32,935 nt of DNA from Segatella salivae DSM 15606 (GTDB taxonomy: Bacteria; Bacteroidota; Bacteroidia; Bacteroidales; Bacteroidaceae). Under the pieces are notes generated by a model. The model did no database searches, was not told the origin of the DNA, and worked only from the letters and a program-made list of their open reading frames with translations. Location: positions 2,167,751-2,200,685 of the forward strand of contig NZ_GL629647.1 of the NCBI RefSeq assembly GCF_000185845.1, in the 5' to 3' direction. A program made the translations under genes and the position numbers. This document shows, piece by piece, positions 18,136 through 25,565 of the stretch; the first letter of the stretch is position 1, and the number at the start of each line of letters is the position of its first letter.

Positions 18136-19098
18136 ATGTTATTTCAAAGTTTACAAAGTGTATTGGTAATTATCCTGATTATAGCTTTAGGTTACATTCT
18201 TCAACAAAAGAAATGGTTTGGAGAAGACTTTCCGACGGGCATATCTCGCTTAATTACAGATATAGCTCTACCTGCTTCTGTATTTTCATCCGTGTTGAAA
18301 TATCTATCAAAAAGCGAGTTACTATCATTGGGAAGCAGTTTGATATATTCAATGGGAAGCGTAGCGATAACATACGTTGTAGCCATTGCATTGGTAAAGG
18401 TATTGAAAGTGCAACGCGGACGACGTGGAACATTTATCAATACCATTGCCAATGCAAACACCATATTTATTGGTTTGCCACTCAATATTGCTCTTTTTGG
18501 TGAGAATAGTATGCCATTTTTCCTTGTCTATTATGTTACTAATACGGTATCAACCTGGCTTATAGGTATTTTCTTCATTGAGGCAGACGATCCTACAAAG
18601 ACTTCAGGCACCAATAAACGACACATTCGGTTGAAGCAGCTTCTCCCTGCACCATTGATTGGTTTCATTGTTGCAATCATTTTTCTGGTAGCTGGCATCC
18701 AAGTCCCTAACTTTGTCGATCAGGCTTTTACCTACATAGGCAATATTGTCACCCCATTGGCATTAATTTATATAGGTATCATGCTTTCTAATTCAAAACT
18801 ATCATCTATCCGCTTTGACCGTGATACGTCCGTTGCCCTTTTGGGTAGATTTGTTATATCACCAATTAGCATTATCTGCTTATTGATGTTAGGAGGGTAT
18901 TTGGGACATAACCTTAGCATAGGCTTGAAAGAAACATTGATTATTCAGTCGGCAACACCAGCATTGGCAATCCTGCCTGTTTTAGCGGCGTCTTCACATG
19001 GAGACACCAAATATGCAACCAATGTTGTTACAACCAGTACATTGTTGTTTATTATCGTCGTACCTATTATTATGTTTTTTATGCCATATATCGTATAA
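18136..19098 (+). CDS. mleP: AEC family malate permease
   Basis: This 320-residue hydrophobic protein of the auxin efflux carrier family has about 10 predicted membrane segments, split by a charged loop near residues 150-170 (EADDPTKTSGTNKRH). The motif NANTIFIGLP near residue 110 is typical of the family. MleP-type members exchange malate for lactate, and the position 24 nt after mleS, in the same orientation, supports that role. Together the pair would consume a proton, giving acid tolerance and proton motive force. Substrate assignment rests mainly on gene context. Confidence 0.85.
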   Translation: MLFQSLQSVLVIILIIALGYILQQKKWFGEDFPTGISRLITDIALPASVFSSVLKYLSKSELLSLGSSLIYSMGSVAITYVVAIALVKVLKVQRGRRGTFINTIANANTIFIGLPLNIALFGENSMPFFLVYYVTNTVSTWLIGIFFIEADDPTKTSGTNKRHIRLKQLLPAPLIGFIVAIIFLVAGIQVPNFVDQAFTYIGNIVTPLALIYIGIMLSNSKLSSIRFDRDTSVALLGRFVISPISIICLLMLGGYLGHNLSIGLKETLIIQSATPALAILPVLAASSHGDTKYATNVVTTSTLLFIIVVPIIMFFMPYIV

Positions 19099-19196
19099 TA
19101 ATACTGTTAGAGAATGAATTATATGTTATAACTATCACTCTTGTCTTGCTGTGTTCTCTCTTAAAACGAACTTACGAGTCTCCTTTTAAAAAGGGT

Positions 19197-19371
19197 TCAT
19201 CCCCAAATAGCGTTGGTTTTGTCATGTATACCGAGTAAAAGCAGATTGAAGTATTGGTCATCTCTATAGCCATAGGCCTTCCTTTTCATTACCTTGATTT
19301 TGTTGTTGATTCCTTCCAGCATCACATTGGTAACAAACGCATTGTACCAGGCCAGAATACCGCCGAAAGGT
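19197..19371 (-). pseudogene. C-terminal remnant of an ISL3-type transposase
   Basis: The minus strand encodes about 58 residues ending at a TGA at 19199-19197. The stretch ILAWYNAFVTNVMLEGINNK, then IKVMKRKAYGYRDDQYF, matches the C-terminal end of ISL3 family DDE transposases (EGINNKIK...KR.AYGYR). The upstream part, with the first two catalytic acidic residues, is missing. The frame runs straight into repeat array 2 at about 19371, so the apparent upstream ATG at 19424 is repeat sequence, not a real start. The bases after the stop (GGGTTCATCCC on the plus strand, 19193-19203) may be the IS terminal inverted repeat. It shows that the mleP flank was a site of IS activity followed by deletion. 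Confidence 0.75.
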
Positions 19372-20013
19372 CGGAAGCATGAAAAATCTCTTTTTAATGC
19401 TTGATACGTTGTATCTAACTCCAAATTTTACTTTTTAATGCTTGATACATCGTATCTACCTCCAATTTCCTCTTTTTGGTGCTTGATACGTCGTATCTAA
19501 CTCCAAATTTCACTTTTTTATGCTTGATACGTTGTATCTAACTCCAAAATTCTCTTTTTAATGCTTGATACGTTGTATCTAACTCCAAATTTCCTTTTTT
19601 TGTGCTTGATACGTTGTATCTAACCCCAAAATTCCTTTTTTTGTGCTTGATACATTGTATCTAACCCCAAATTTCTCTTTTTTGTGCTTGATACGTTGTA
19701 TCTAACTCCAAAATTCCTTTTTTTGTGCTTGATACGTTGTATGTAGCATGAAAATTCCCTTTTTCATGTTTATGTCGTTGTCAGAAGCACTTTTTTTCTC
19801 CATTTGGTGTTTATGTCGTTGTCAGAAGCGCTTTTTTTCTCCATTTGGTGTTTATGTCGTTGTCAGAAGCACTTTTTTTCTCCATTTGGTGTTTATGTCG
19901 TTGACAGAAGTGCTTTTTTTCTCCATTTCATGTTTATGTCGTTGTCAGAAGCGCTTTTTTTTCTCCATTTGGTGTTTATGTCGTTGTCAGAAGCACTTTT
20001 TTCTCTATTTCAT
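19372..20013. repeat. 41-bp palindromic repeat array 2 (partial A, 9 B, 6 C units)
   Basis: A half A unit (CGGAAGCATG... from 19372) leads into nine B units, beginning at 19396 in the GGT register and recurring exactly every 41 bp to about 19764. Six C units follow (core TTATGTC-GTT-GTCAGAA), with one 42-bp and one 40-bp unit. The A-to-B junction and the variant last B unit (GTATGTAGCATG... then CCCTTTTTCATG) are the same as in array 1. The two arrays are therefore related copies, in the same orientation, with different unit numbers. They bracket mleS, mleP and the IS remnant. Open plus-strand frames here are a by-product of the repeat and are not called as genes. Confidence 0.92.
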
Positions 20014-20141
20014 GCTTATTGCATTTTGTTCTTTCAAATCATGGTTATGCGGCAACCATAATCTTTTTACCTTTATATATTATTATAACAAAAACCATTT
20101 TATCTTCTTCTTCAATAGCGTTGAGGCCACAAACAGCAAGT

Positions 20142-22052
20142 TTATGCGTGCTCATTCGTGCTTTCTATTGCTTCATTCAGCTTGCGATAGAATGGATGTC
20201 GGCAAAGCGTTGCCTTGTCACCTAAGATAATCAACTTCATGCGGGCACGCGTTATGGCAACATTCATGCGTCGAAGGTCGTTGAGAAAACCTATTTGTCC
20301 TTGATCATTGCTACGCACAAGAGAGATCAAAATGATGTCACGCTCTTGCCCTTGAAAGCCATCTACGGTGTTCACGCTAATGGAATGACGATATGGTTTG
20401 AAGCTTTCGCGCTTGCGAATCAGCCGTCTTAGATATTGCACTTGGGCGCGATAAGGCGAAATAACGCCTACATCGATATGCTCATCAAGTATGCGTTGCT
20501 TGCCAATCTTCTTGAAATAATCTTCTAAAGTGTCGAGCGTTAATTGGGCTTCGGCTTTGTTGATACGACCAAACGACTCACCCACAAACGACTCTCCGCT
20601 ATCACCTTCTTCGTCGTCTACCTTTGAATCACGCCATTCTATCGGTTCATCGAGGTCCAAAATACCGCGATTTCGTGTCTGCGGAGCACTCTCAACTTCA
20701 CCATGATAGAACCAATCGCTTGAGAACTTCATTATCTTTTCGTTCATGCGATATTGTATTTTAAGTAGGGTAACGACGTCGGGTTTGTGCTCAACGATAC
20801 GCTCCATGAGAGACTTTCCCAATCCCGCTTTGAGCGCAGCTATGCTCTTTACCATCGGCGGAAGCTGGCAATGGTCGCCTGCAAGGACTACTCTTGTGAC
20901 ACGACGCATGGGAATCCAGCACGCCGCTTCTAAGGCTTGGGCGGCTTCATCAATGAAAAGTGTGCCGAATTTCATGCCTTCTAATACTCTGTTTGCAGAC
21001 CCAACAAGCGTTGAAGCCACGACACGTGCCTCGTCAAACAGATTGCTGTTAATGCGTATTTCGAGTTCAGTGGCGCGCGCTTTCAAATGCTCAAACTTCT
21101 GATGGAAACGCTCATCGCCTCGTTTGCGGTGGCTTCTCAGCTCACGGATTGCCTTTCGAATGGCCCAAAGTTGAGGGTAATCAGGATGACTTTCGAAGCG
21201 TCTTTCATACGTAAAGCCTAACATCTTGTCGTTCACTCGCGTTGGATTGCCAACGCGAAGCACATTAATCCCGCGGTCAACCAACTGCTCTGATATCCAG
21301 TCTAAAGCCATATTGCTCTGTGCACACACAAGCACTTGGCTCTCTTTCATCAAGGTTTCGTTGATTGCTTCGACCAAGGTTGTGGTCTTTCCTGTGCCCG
21401 GTGGTCCATGCACCACAGCCACATCTTTGGCCCACAACACTTCGTTTACGGCACGTTCTTGTGTGGGATTGAGCCACGGAAAGCGTTGACTCTCAAAGGT
21501 GAATCGCTGGGCTTGCTGGCCCGAATAAAACAAATCGCGCAGGTAGGCCAATCGATTCCCCTTGGCATTGATTACGCGATCGAGCGCATCGAACATGCAT
21601 TTATAGCTTGTTTCATCAAAAAACAGCTGCACACCTACCTGTCCTTGCGCGTGCTGAAGGTCGATAACACGTCCTGCATCGGGGAGAATCACAACCATGT
21701 TATCGCCATCTACATACGACACCACACACGAAAAGTTGAAATAGTGCAATCGTTCTTTGGTCTCACCATTCACCTTTTGTAGCGTGAAGAATATCGCTGG
21801 GCGTCCAAATTCAAAGTTATGTTCGATGTCTTGGTCGGCAGTTCGCCTGACCTCTAAGGCCATTTGATTCATCGAATTGTAGTAACTTCGCCCCACAGAC
21901 AATGGAAACCAGGCGTCGCCACGCTTCACTTTTCGCAAGAGTCCCGTTGCTTCGGTCTGCTTGCGAAAGGCTTCTTTCTCGGTGTAATACTCCATTTGAA
22001 GAAGCATCTTTTGGCGTTGTAATTCCTGAATGGCTGTAGTTTGCATCCTCAT
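20142..22052 (-). CDS. Superfamily 1 helicase, UPF1/IGHMBP2-like
   Basis: The start is placed at the ATG at 22052 (636 residues; ATG 22046 is possible) because a perfect -7 box, TAATTTTG, lies at 22068-22061, inside the longer frame. The N-terminal ~200 residues include a helical region and a beta-barrel-like accessory domain. The helicase core shows Walker A GPPGTGKTT (about 216-224), motif II FIDEAAQALE, motif III GDHCQLPPMV, motif V NTVDGFQGQERD and motif VI RRMNVAITRAR. It unwinds DNA or RNA using ATP; the biological substrate is not evident. It is divergent from the ABC ATPase gene. Repeat array 2 lies downstream of its stop. Confidence 0.9.
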   Translation of the reverse strand: MRMQTTAIQELQRQKMLLQMEYYTEKEAFRKQTEATGLLRKVKRGDAWFPLSVGRSYYNSMNQMALEVRRTADQDIEHNFEFGRPAIFFTLQKVNGETKERLHYFNFSCVVSYVDGDNMVVILPDAGRVIDLQHAQGQVGVQLFFDETSYKCMFDALDRVINAKGNRLAYLRDLFYSGQQAQRFTFESQRFPWLNPTQERAVNEVLWAKDVAVVHGPPGTGKTTTLVEAINETLMKESQVLVCAQSNMALDWISEQLVDRGINVLRVGNPTRVNDKMLGFTYERRFESHPDYPQLWAIRKAIRELRSHRKRGDERFHQKFEHLKARATELEIRINSNLFDEARVVASTLVGSANRVLEGMKFGTLFIDEAAQALEAACWIPMRRVTRVVLAGDHCQLPPMVKSIAALKAGLGKSLMERIVEHKPDVVTLLKIQYRMNEKIMKFSSDWFYHGEVESAPQTRNRGILDLDEPIEWRDSKVDDEEGDSGESFVGESFGRINKAEAQLTLDTLEDYFKKIGKQRILDEHIDVGVISPYRAQVQYLRRLIRKRESFKPYRHSISVNTVDGFQGQERDIILISLVRSNDQGQIGFLNDLRRMNVAITRARMKLIILGDKATLCRHPFYRKLNEAIESTNEHA

Positions 22053-22060
22053 TTCGCGTG

Positions 22061-22099
22061 CAAAATTAAGAAAACTATCATGAATTCTCATTATCTTTG
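22061..22099. promoter_or_regulatory. Divergent, near-leaderless promoter pair
   Basis: The minus-strand TAATTTTG (22068-22061) serves the helicase. The plus-strand TATCTTTG (22092-22099) serves the ABC ATPase. Both match the TANNTTTG consensus exactly. The ABC ATG at 22104 is only 4 nt beyond its -7 box and the helicase ATG at 22052 is 8 nt beyond its own box. With the usual few-nt distance to the start site, the mRNAs would have no or almost no 5' leader. The two boxes are 23 nt apart, so transcription in the two directions may compete. Confidence 0.7.
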
Positions 22100-22103
22100 C
22101 AGC

Positions 22104-22877
22104 ATGGAATCAATCGTTTTGAATCATTTAACTATTGGGTATAAGCATAAGGTTGTGGCAACTGACTTGCAGGCGGTGTTGCATGCAGGCGAATTTACGT
22201 GTTTGTTAGGCCCAAATGGTGTTGGCAAATCAACGTTATTGCGCACCCTTTCGGGCTTTATTCCACCCTTGAAAGGCTGTGTTGAACTTAATGGAAAGAA
22301 CATTTCGCAACTCAAACCTTATGAATGTGCGCAGCAAATAGGCGTGGTGTTGACAACAAAGTTAGACACTGCAAACATCACTGTGGCCGAACTTGTGGGC
22401 ATGGGACGCTATCCTTACACGGGCTTCTTTGGCCGTTTGAAGGCCAACGACCAACAGATTGTCGATGAAGCGATGGCGATGACGGGCATCAAGCCACTGC
22501 AATCGCGACTCATCCACACGCTAAGTGATGGCGAAAGGCAAAAGACTATGATTGCAAAAGCACTCGCTCAACAAACGCCTGTGATATTCCTTGATGAGCC
22601 AACTGCCTTTCTCGATTATCCCAGTAAGGTGGCAACGATGCAGCTCTTGCATCAATTAGCCCACAAACTCAACAAAACTATTCTGCTCTCTACCCACGAT
22701 ATAGAACAGGCTTTGCAGGTTGCCGACCGACTATGGCTGTTAGATGACGGCAAACTTCATGTCGGAACACCGCGCGACTTGGCTGACAATGGTTCGTTGG
22801 GAAACTTTATTGAGCAAGGAAACATCACCTTTGATGCCGCTCATTTGCGCATAAACATAGGGGAGGGCAAGGCATAA
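22104..22877 (+). CDS. FecE/BtuD-type ABC transporter ATP-binding protein
   Basis: The start at 22104 (257 residues) is set by the promoter and by the domain beginning SIVLNHLTIGY; the longer frame crosses the promoter. It has Walker A GPNGVGKST (36-44), a Q-loop near GVVLTTK, the signature LSDGERQKTMIAKAL, Walker B VIFLDEPTAFLD, and the H-loop in LLSTHD. This pattern belongs to importers of iron-siderophore, heme or cobalamin. The signature has Asp in place of the first Gly of LSGGE. No permease or binding protein gene is adjacent, so it is an orphan ATPase here and the substrate is unknown. Confidence 0.9.
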   Translation: MESIVLNHLTIGYKHKVVATDLQAVLHAGEFTCLLGPNGVGKSTLLRTLSGFIPPLKGCVELNGKNISQLKPYECAQQIGVVLTTKLDTANITVAELVGMGRYPYTGFFGRLKANDQQIVDEAMAMTGIKPLQSRLIHTLSDGERQKTMIAKALAQQTPVIFLDEPTAFLDYPSKVATMQLLHQLAHKLNKTILLSTHDIEQALQVADRLWLLDDGKLHVGTPRDLADNGSLGNFIEQGNITFDAAHLRINIGEGKA

Positions 22878-22883
22878 GGTCAT

Positions 22884-22959
22884 AAGGTTTCATTCATTCT
22901 GCATCACAAAAAATGCAGCATGGCAACATGCTTTAACGCCACACATCTCCTGAAACCTT
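22884..22959. terminator. Multi-hairpin element between convergent ABC and dinB genes
   Basis: Outer arms AAGGTTTCA (22884-22892) and TGAAACCTT (22951-22959) enclose an inner hairpin, CTGCAT (22899-22904) with ATGCAG (22913-22918). The genes on either side converge here, so a bidirectional transcription-end structure is plausible. No strong T-run follows on either side, so termination is inferred from position. Confidence 0.45.
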
Positions 22960-22971
22960 ACTTCATAGAAC

Positions 22972-24090
22972 TCATTTGCCGGCATTTCTCTTCTTAGAGG
23001 GCTTGAGATTGTCTTTAAATTCCAATTCCAACTGTATCCATTCAGCCTTATTTTCATTGTCATCTATTCCCGGATTAGACACCGAAAGGCCCATTAATCG
23101 AATGGCATGTGCGTTATCATAGCTAATCATTTGTAGCAAACGCTTGGCCAAAGGCAATATTTCGTCTTTTGTTTTCAATAGCTTATGGCTCGTGATGCTA
23201 CGCGTTATCTGTTTGAAATCGGCATATTTGATTTTCAGAGTCAAGGTCTTTCCTTCAAAGTTTCCTTTCTTTATGCGCGCTGAAAGTTCAACAACAAGGT
23301 GATAAAGTTCTATCAACAGGGCCGAAGGCAGACTGATATCTTCAAGAAAAGTGTGCTCACAGCCAACCGACTTTCGCGTGCGTTTGGTGATGACGGGACG
23401 CTCGTCAATGCCTCGTGCATAGTTATAGAACGAAGGACCTGCCTTTCCAAACACCATCGTTAGATGCTCCAAAGAGCATGCCCGCAGTTGAAGGGCGTTG
23501 AAGATTCCCATGCGATGCATGCGCAAAGCCGTCTTTGGACCCACTCCCCAGAGGTCTTCTACGGGCAGTTTTGCCACAAAGTCCATCGCTTTGTCAGGGT
23601 GGATGGTGCATATTCCGTCGGGTTTTCGATAGTCAGAAGCTATTTTTGCCAAGAGCTTATTATACGAAATACCAGCCGAAGCCGTAAGATTCAGTTCGTC
23701 TTTTATGCGTTGTTTGATTTCCTTTGCTATGTCTACAGCGAGTGGAATGCCTTTCTTGTTTGTGGTAACATCAAGGAAAGCCTCGTCAAGGGATATGGGT
23801 TCGATGAGTTCTGTGTAGTCATGAAAGATGCGATGTATTTGTGCCGACACCTCTTTATAATGCTGATAACTTCCTTCTACGATAATAAGTTCCTTGCATA
23901 ATCGCTTGGCCATCTGCACCGACATGGCCGAATGAACGCCAAACTTGCGTGCTTCGTAGCTGGCAGTAGACACAACTCCGCGCGCACCATCATAGCCCAC
24001 GGCGATTGGTTTGCCGCGAAGCTCGGGATGATCTCTTTGCTCTACGCTCGCAAAGAAAGCGTCCATGTCGATATGAATGATTTTGCGCAT
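22972..24090 (-). CDS. dinB: DNA polymerase IV (Y family)
   Basis: This 372-residue translesion polymerase starts at ATG 24090 (MRKIIHIDMDAFFASVEQRD), the canonical DinB N terminus. Catalytic metal ligands are Asp8 and the Asp102-Glu103 pair in SLDEAFLD. The aromatic pair Phe12-Phe13 occupies the sugar steric-gate region. Helix-hairpin-helix sequence near residues 178-200 (DLWGVGPKTALRMHRMG) and a little-finger domain follow. The C terminus is rich in Lys and lacks an obvious LF-type clamp-binding motif, although LELEF at about 357-361 could serve. It performs error-prone bypass at stalled forks. No LexA-type box was recognised upstream. Confidence 0.95.
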   Translation of the reverse strand: MRKIIHIDMDAFFASVEQRDHPELRGKPIAVGYDGARGVVSTASYEARKFGVHSAMSVQMAKRLCKELIIVEGSYQHYKEVSAQIHRIFHDYTELIEPISLDEAFLDVTTNKKGIPLAVDIAKEIKQRIKDELNLTASAGISYNKLLAKIASDYRKPDGICTIHPDKAMDFVAKLPVEDLWGVGPKTALRMHRMGIFNALQLRACSLEHLTMVFGKAGPSFYNYARGIDERPVITKRTRKSVGCEHTFLEDISLPSALLIELYHLVVELSARIKKGNFEGKTLTLKIKYADFKQITRSITSHKLLKTKDEILPLAKRLLQMISYDNAHAIRLMGLSVSNPGIDDNENKAEWIQLELEFKDNLKPSKKRNAGK

Positions 24091-24290
24091 CAGCTAAAAC
24101 CTATTATTCTTTGATTTCAAAGGAAAGAAAACATAAACTCATAACAGCCATTCCAAATGTGCATTGATATTGAAAGTCAACATCCTCCTATGGCTTTTAT
24201 GCTCTCATGAATAACTTCTTTATTATTAACTACTTACAAACCTTTTTCCAATCTGCCTCATATCACGCGGCAATCTCAGTCATTTCATGC

Positions 24291-24384
24291 GGTAAAGTGG
24301 CACATTTCACAGCGTGTTTTGCCGTGTTTTATACGATAAAATGCCCCAAACCATTTTACCATGAATTATCAATAACGCCAATAT
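24291..24384. repeat. Dispersed intergenic element, copy 2
   Basis: This stretch aligns with 32071-32186. Both have GTAAAnTGnCACA, then a GTTTTG-rich part, then CCAAAnCATTTTAnCAT followed by ATTATCAATAAC. A shorter copy lies at 166-217. It lies in the 515-bp gap between dinB and the Sir2 gene. The rest of that gap has no gene, only this element and the structured stretch at 24495-24588. Confidence 0.6.
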
Positions 24385-24494
24385 TCCCCATTCTCCCTCA
24401 AATAACCTCTTCTATTTCAAAGGCTAACTAATCTGTTCTCTCTTTGGAAAACCAAAGGTTGCTGTTCGTTGAACCAGTGAAACGAGGAAGAAAA

Positions 24495-24588
24495 GGGACT
24501 GGGGATGAGGCTTTGTTTAGATGCGCTCACTCATCAAACACCTGCAAAGTGAGCCATTACAAATAGCTGCTTATCCCCGACTTAGTCC
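24495..24588. other. Nested inverted-repeat (structured) element
   Basis: GGACT (24496-24500) pairs with AGTCC (24584-24588), GGGGAT (24501-24506) with ATCCCC (24573-24578), and GCTCAC (24525-24530) with GTGAGC (24549-24554). The arms are in proper nested order and would fold into one long branched hairpin. It lies just beyond the Sir2 stop and upstream of dinB on the minus strand, so it could be a transcription-end structure, a small RNA or a leader element. Which of these it is cannot be decided from sequence. Confidence 0.45.
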
Positions 24589-24605
24589 TTAACAAGGGTT
24601 GAATC

Positions 24606-25340
24606 TCAATCTTTTGTTTCTTTCGATGAAGCCGAGTTGAGCAGCTCTGTCAGCCGTTTCATCCCCTCGCTTGCCCCCATTTGCAACTGCTTTACATGTT
24701 GAAAGACGTTGGTGTTCACGGGATTCGGGTCTATGAGATAAATCGGAACACCAGGTCGACAGTATTGTAACAACCCTGCAGCGGGATAGACATTGAGACT
24801 TGTTCCGATAACAACGAGCAGGTCAGCCGACGTCACTTCATGCGCTGCCGGGGCTATCATTGGAACGCTTTCTTCAAAGAAAACGATGAAAGGTCGAAGC
24901 AAACTACCATCTTTAGCAAGTGTACCTGGCTCAACATCACTATGCTCTGGCGTTAATGTTTCAATGTATTCAGGGTTGTAAGGGTCGCGACTTGAGCACA
25001 CCTTTGATAACTCTCCATGCAGATGAATGACGTGAGTTGAGCCGGCACGCTCATGGAGATTGTCGACATTCTGCGTCACAACAGTCACCTCATACTGCTG
25101 TTCCAGCGACTGAATGAGGCGATGTCCCTCGTTAGGTGAGGCATTCCACAACTTCTTTCTTAGCATATTATAGAAGTTTGTCACCTTAGTGGGGTTGTCT
25201 TCCCAGCCATGATGTGTGGCAATCTCATCCACAGGATAGTTTTCCCAAAGGCCATCGCTGCCGCGAAACGTCTTGAATCCACTCTCAACCGACATGCCTG
25301 CACCCGTAAGAAACACTATTTTTGAGATTTTATTGGTCAT
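24606..25340 (-). CDS. cobB: Sir2 family NAD-dependent protein deacylase
   Basis: This 244-residue sirtuin has NAD-binding GAGMS (13-17), FRG near residue 25, QNVD (90-93), catalytic His108 in HLHGE, and GTSLNVYPAA late in the protein. The usual zinc-binding cysteine pairs are absent; only Cys115 (KVCSSRDP) is present, as in many related Bacteroidota sirtuins. NFYN at 55-58 resembles the Tyr-x-x-Arg motif of desuccinylase-type sirtuins, but the expected Arg position is Leu60, with Arg61 next. Substrate acyl type is therefore uncertain. It is transcribed alone, from a -7 box about 84 nt upstream. Confidence 0.93.
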   Translation of the reverse strand: MTNKISKIVFLTGAGMSVESGFKTFRGSDGLWENYPVDEIATHHGWEDNPTKVTNFYNMLRKKLWNASPNEGHRLIQSLEQQYEVTVVTQNVDNLHERAGSTHVIHLHGELSKVCSSRDPYNPEYIETLTPEHSDVEPGTLAKDGSLLRPFIVFFEESVPMIAPAAHEVTSADLLVVIGTSLNVYPAAGLLQYCRPGVPIYLIDPNPVNTNVFQHVKQLQMGASEGMKRLTELLNSASSKETKD

Positions 25341-25423
25341 CTTTCTTTGTTGTTTTTGTATCTTTTCATCATGTGTTTACCGCTTTGTCATGGCACGTAT
25401 AGCCTAACAATGTAAACGTGTTA

Positions 25424-25431
25424 CAAATATA
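25424..25431 (-). promoter_or_regulatory. Probable -7 promoter box for the Sir2 gene
   Basis: The minus strand reads TATATTTG, matching TANNTTTG, 83 nt before the Sir2 ATG at 25340. It lies back to back with the FKBP promoter, in the 225-bp divergent gap. Confidence 0.5.
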
Positions 25432-25507
25432 TATAAAAATTATGTGAAGCCCTTTACATTTTAATAAAATTAAAGCATCGTTTCTTTTCTATTCAGTTTT
25501 ATTCTGC

Positions 25508-25515
25508 TATCTTTG
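25508..25515 (+). promoter_or_regulatory. Probable -7 promoter box for the FKBP operon
   Basis: TATCTTTG matches the TANNTTTG consensus exactly and lies 50 nt before the first FKBP ATG. A TTTC at 25486-25489 could be a weak -33 element. No other good promoter is visible before the second and third FKBP genes, so the three are probably co-transcribed. Confidence 0.6.
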
Positions 25516-25565
25516 CATTTGATTTCGAAATATAGTATCATTTAAACCAATTGATTTAAGATTTT

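Noticed and set aside
19372..19424. Upstream extension of the transposase fragment to the ATG at 19424
   Set aside because: The first residues are encoded by the 41-bp repeat and recur in array 1, so they are not transposase sequence.
20041..20067. Terminator hairpin ATGGTT/AACCAT followed by a T-run, after repeat array 2
   Set aside because: The stem is only 6 bp, no gene on the plus strand ends nearby, and confidence is too low to list it.
19748..20230. 160-residue plus-strand protein
   Set aside because: It is made of translated C-class repeats and then runs antisense into the end of the helicase gene.
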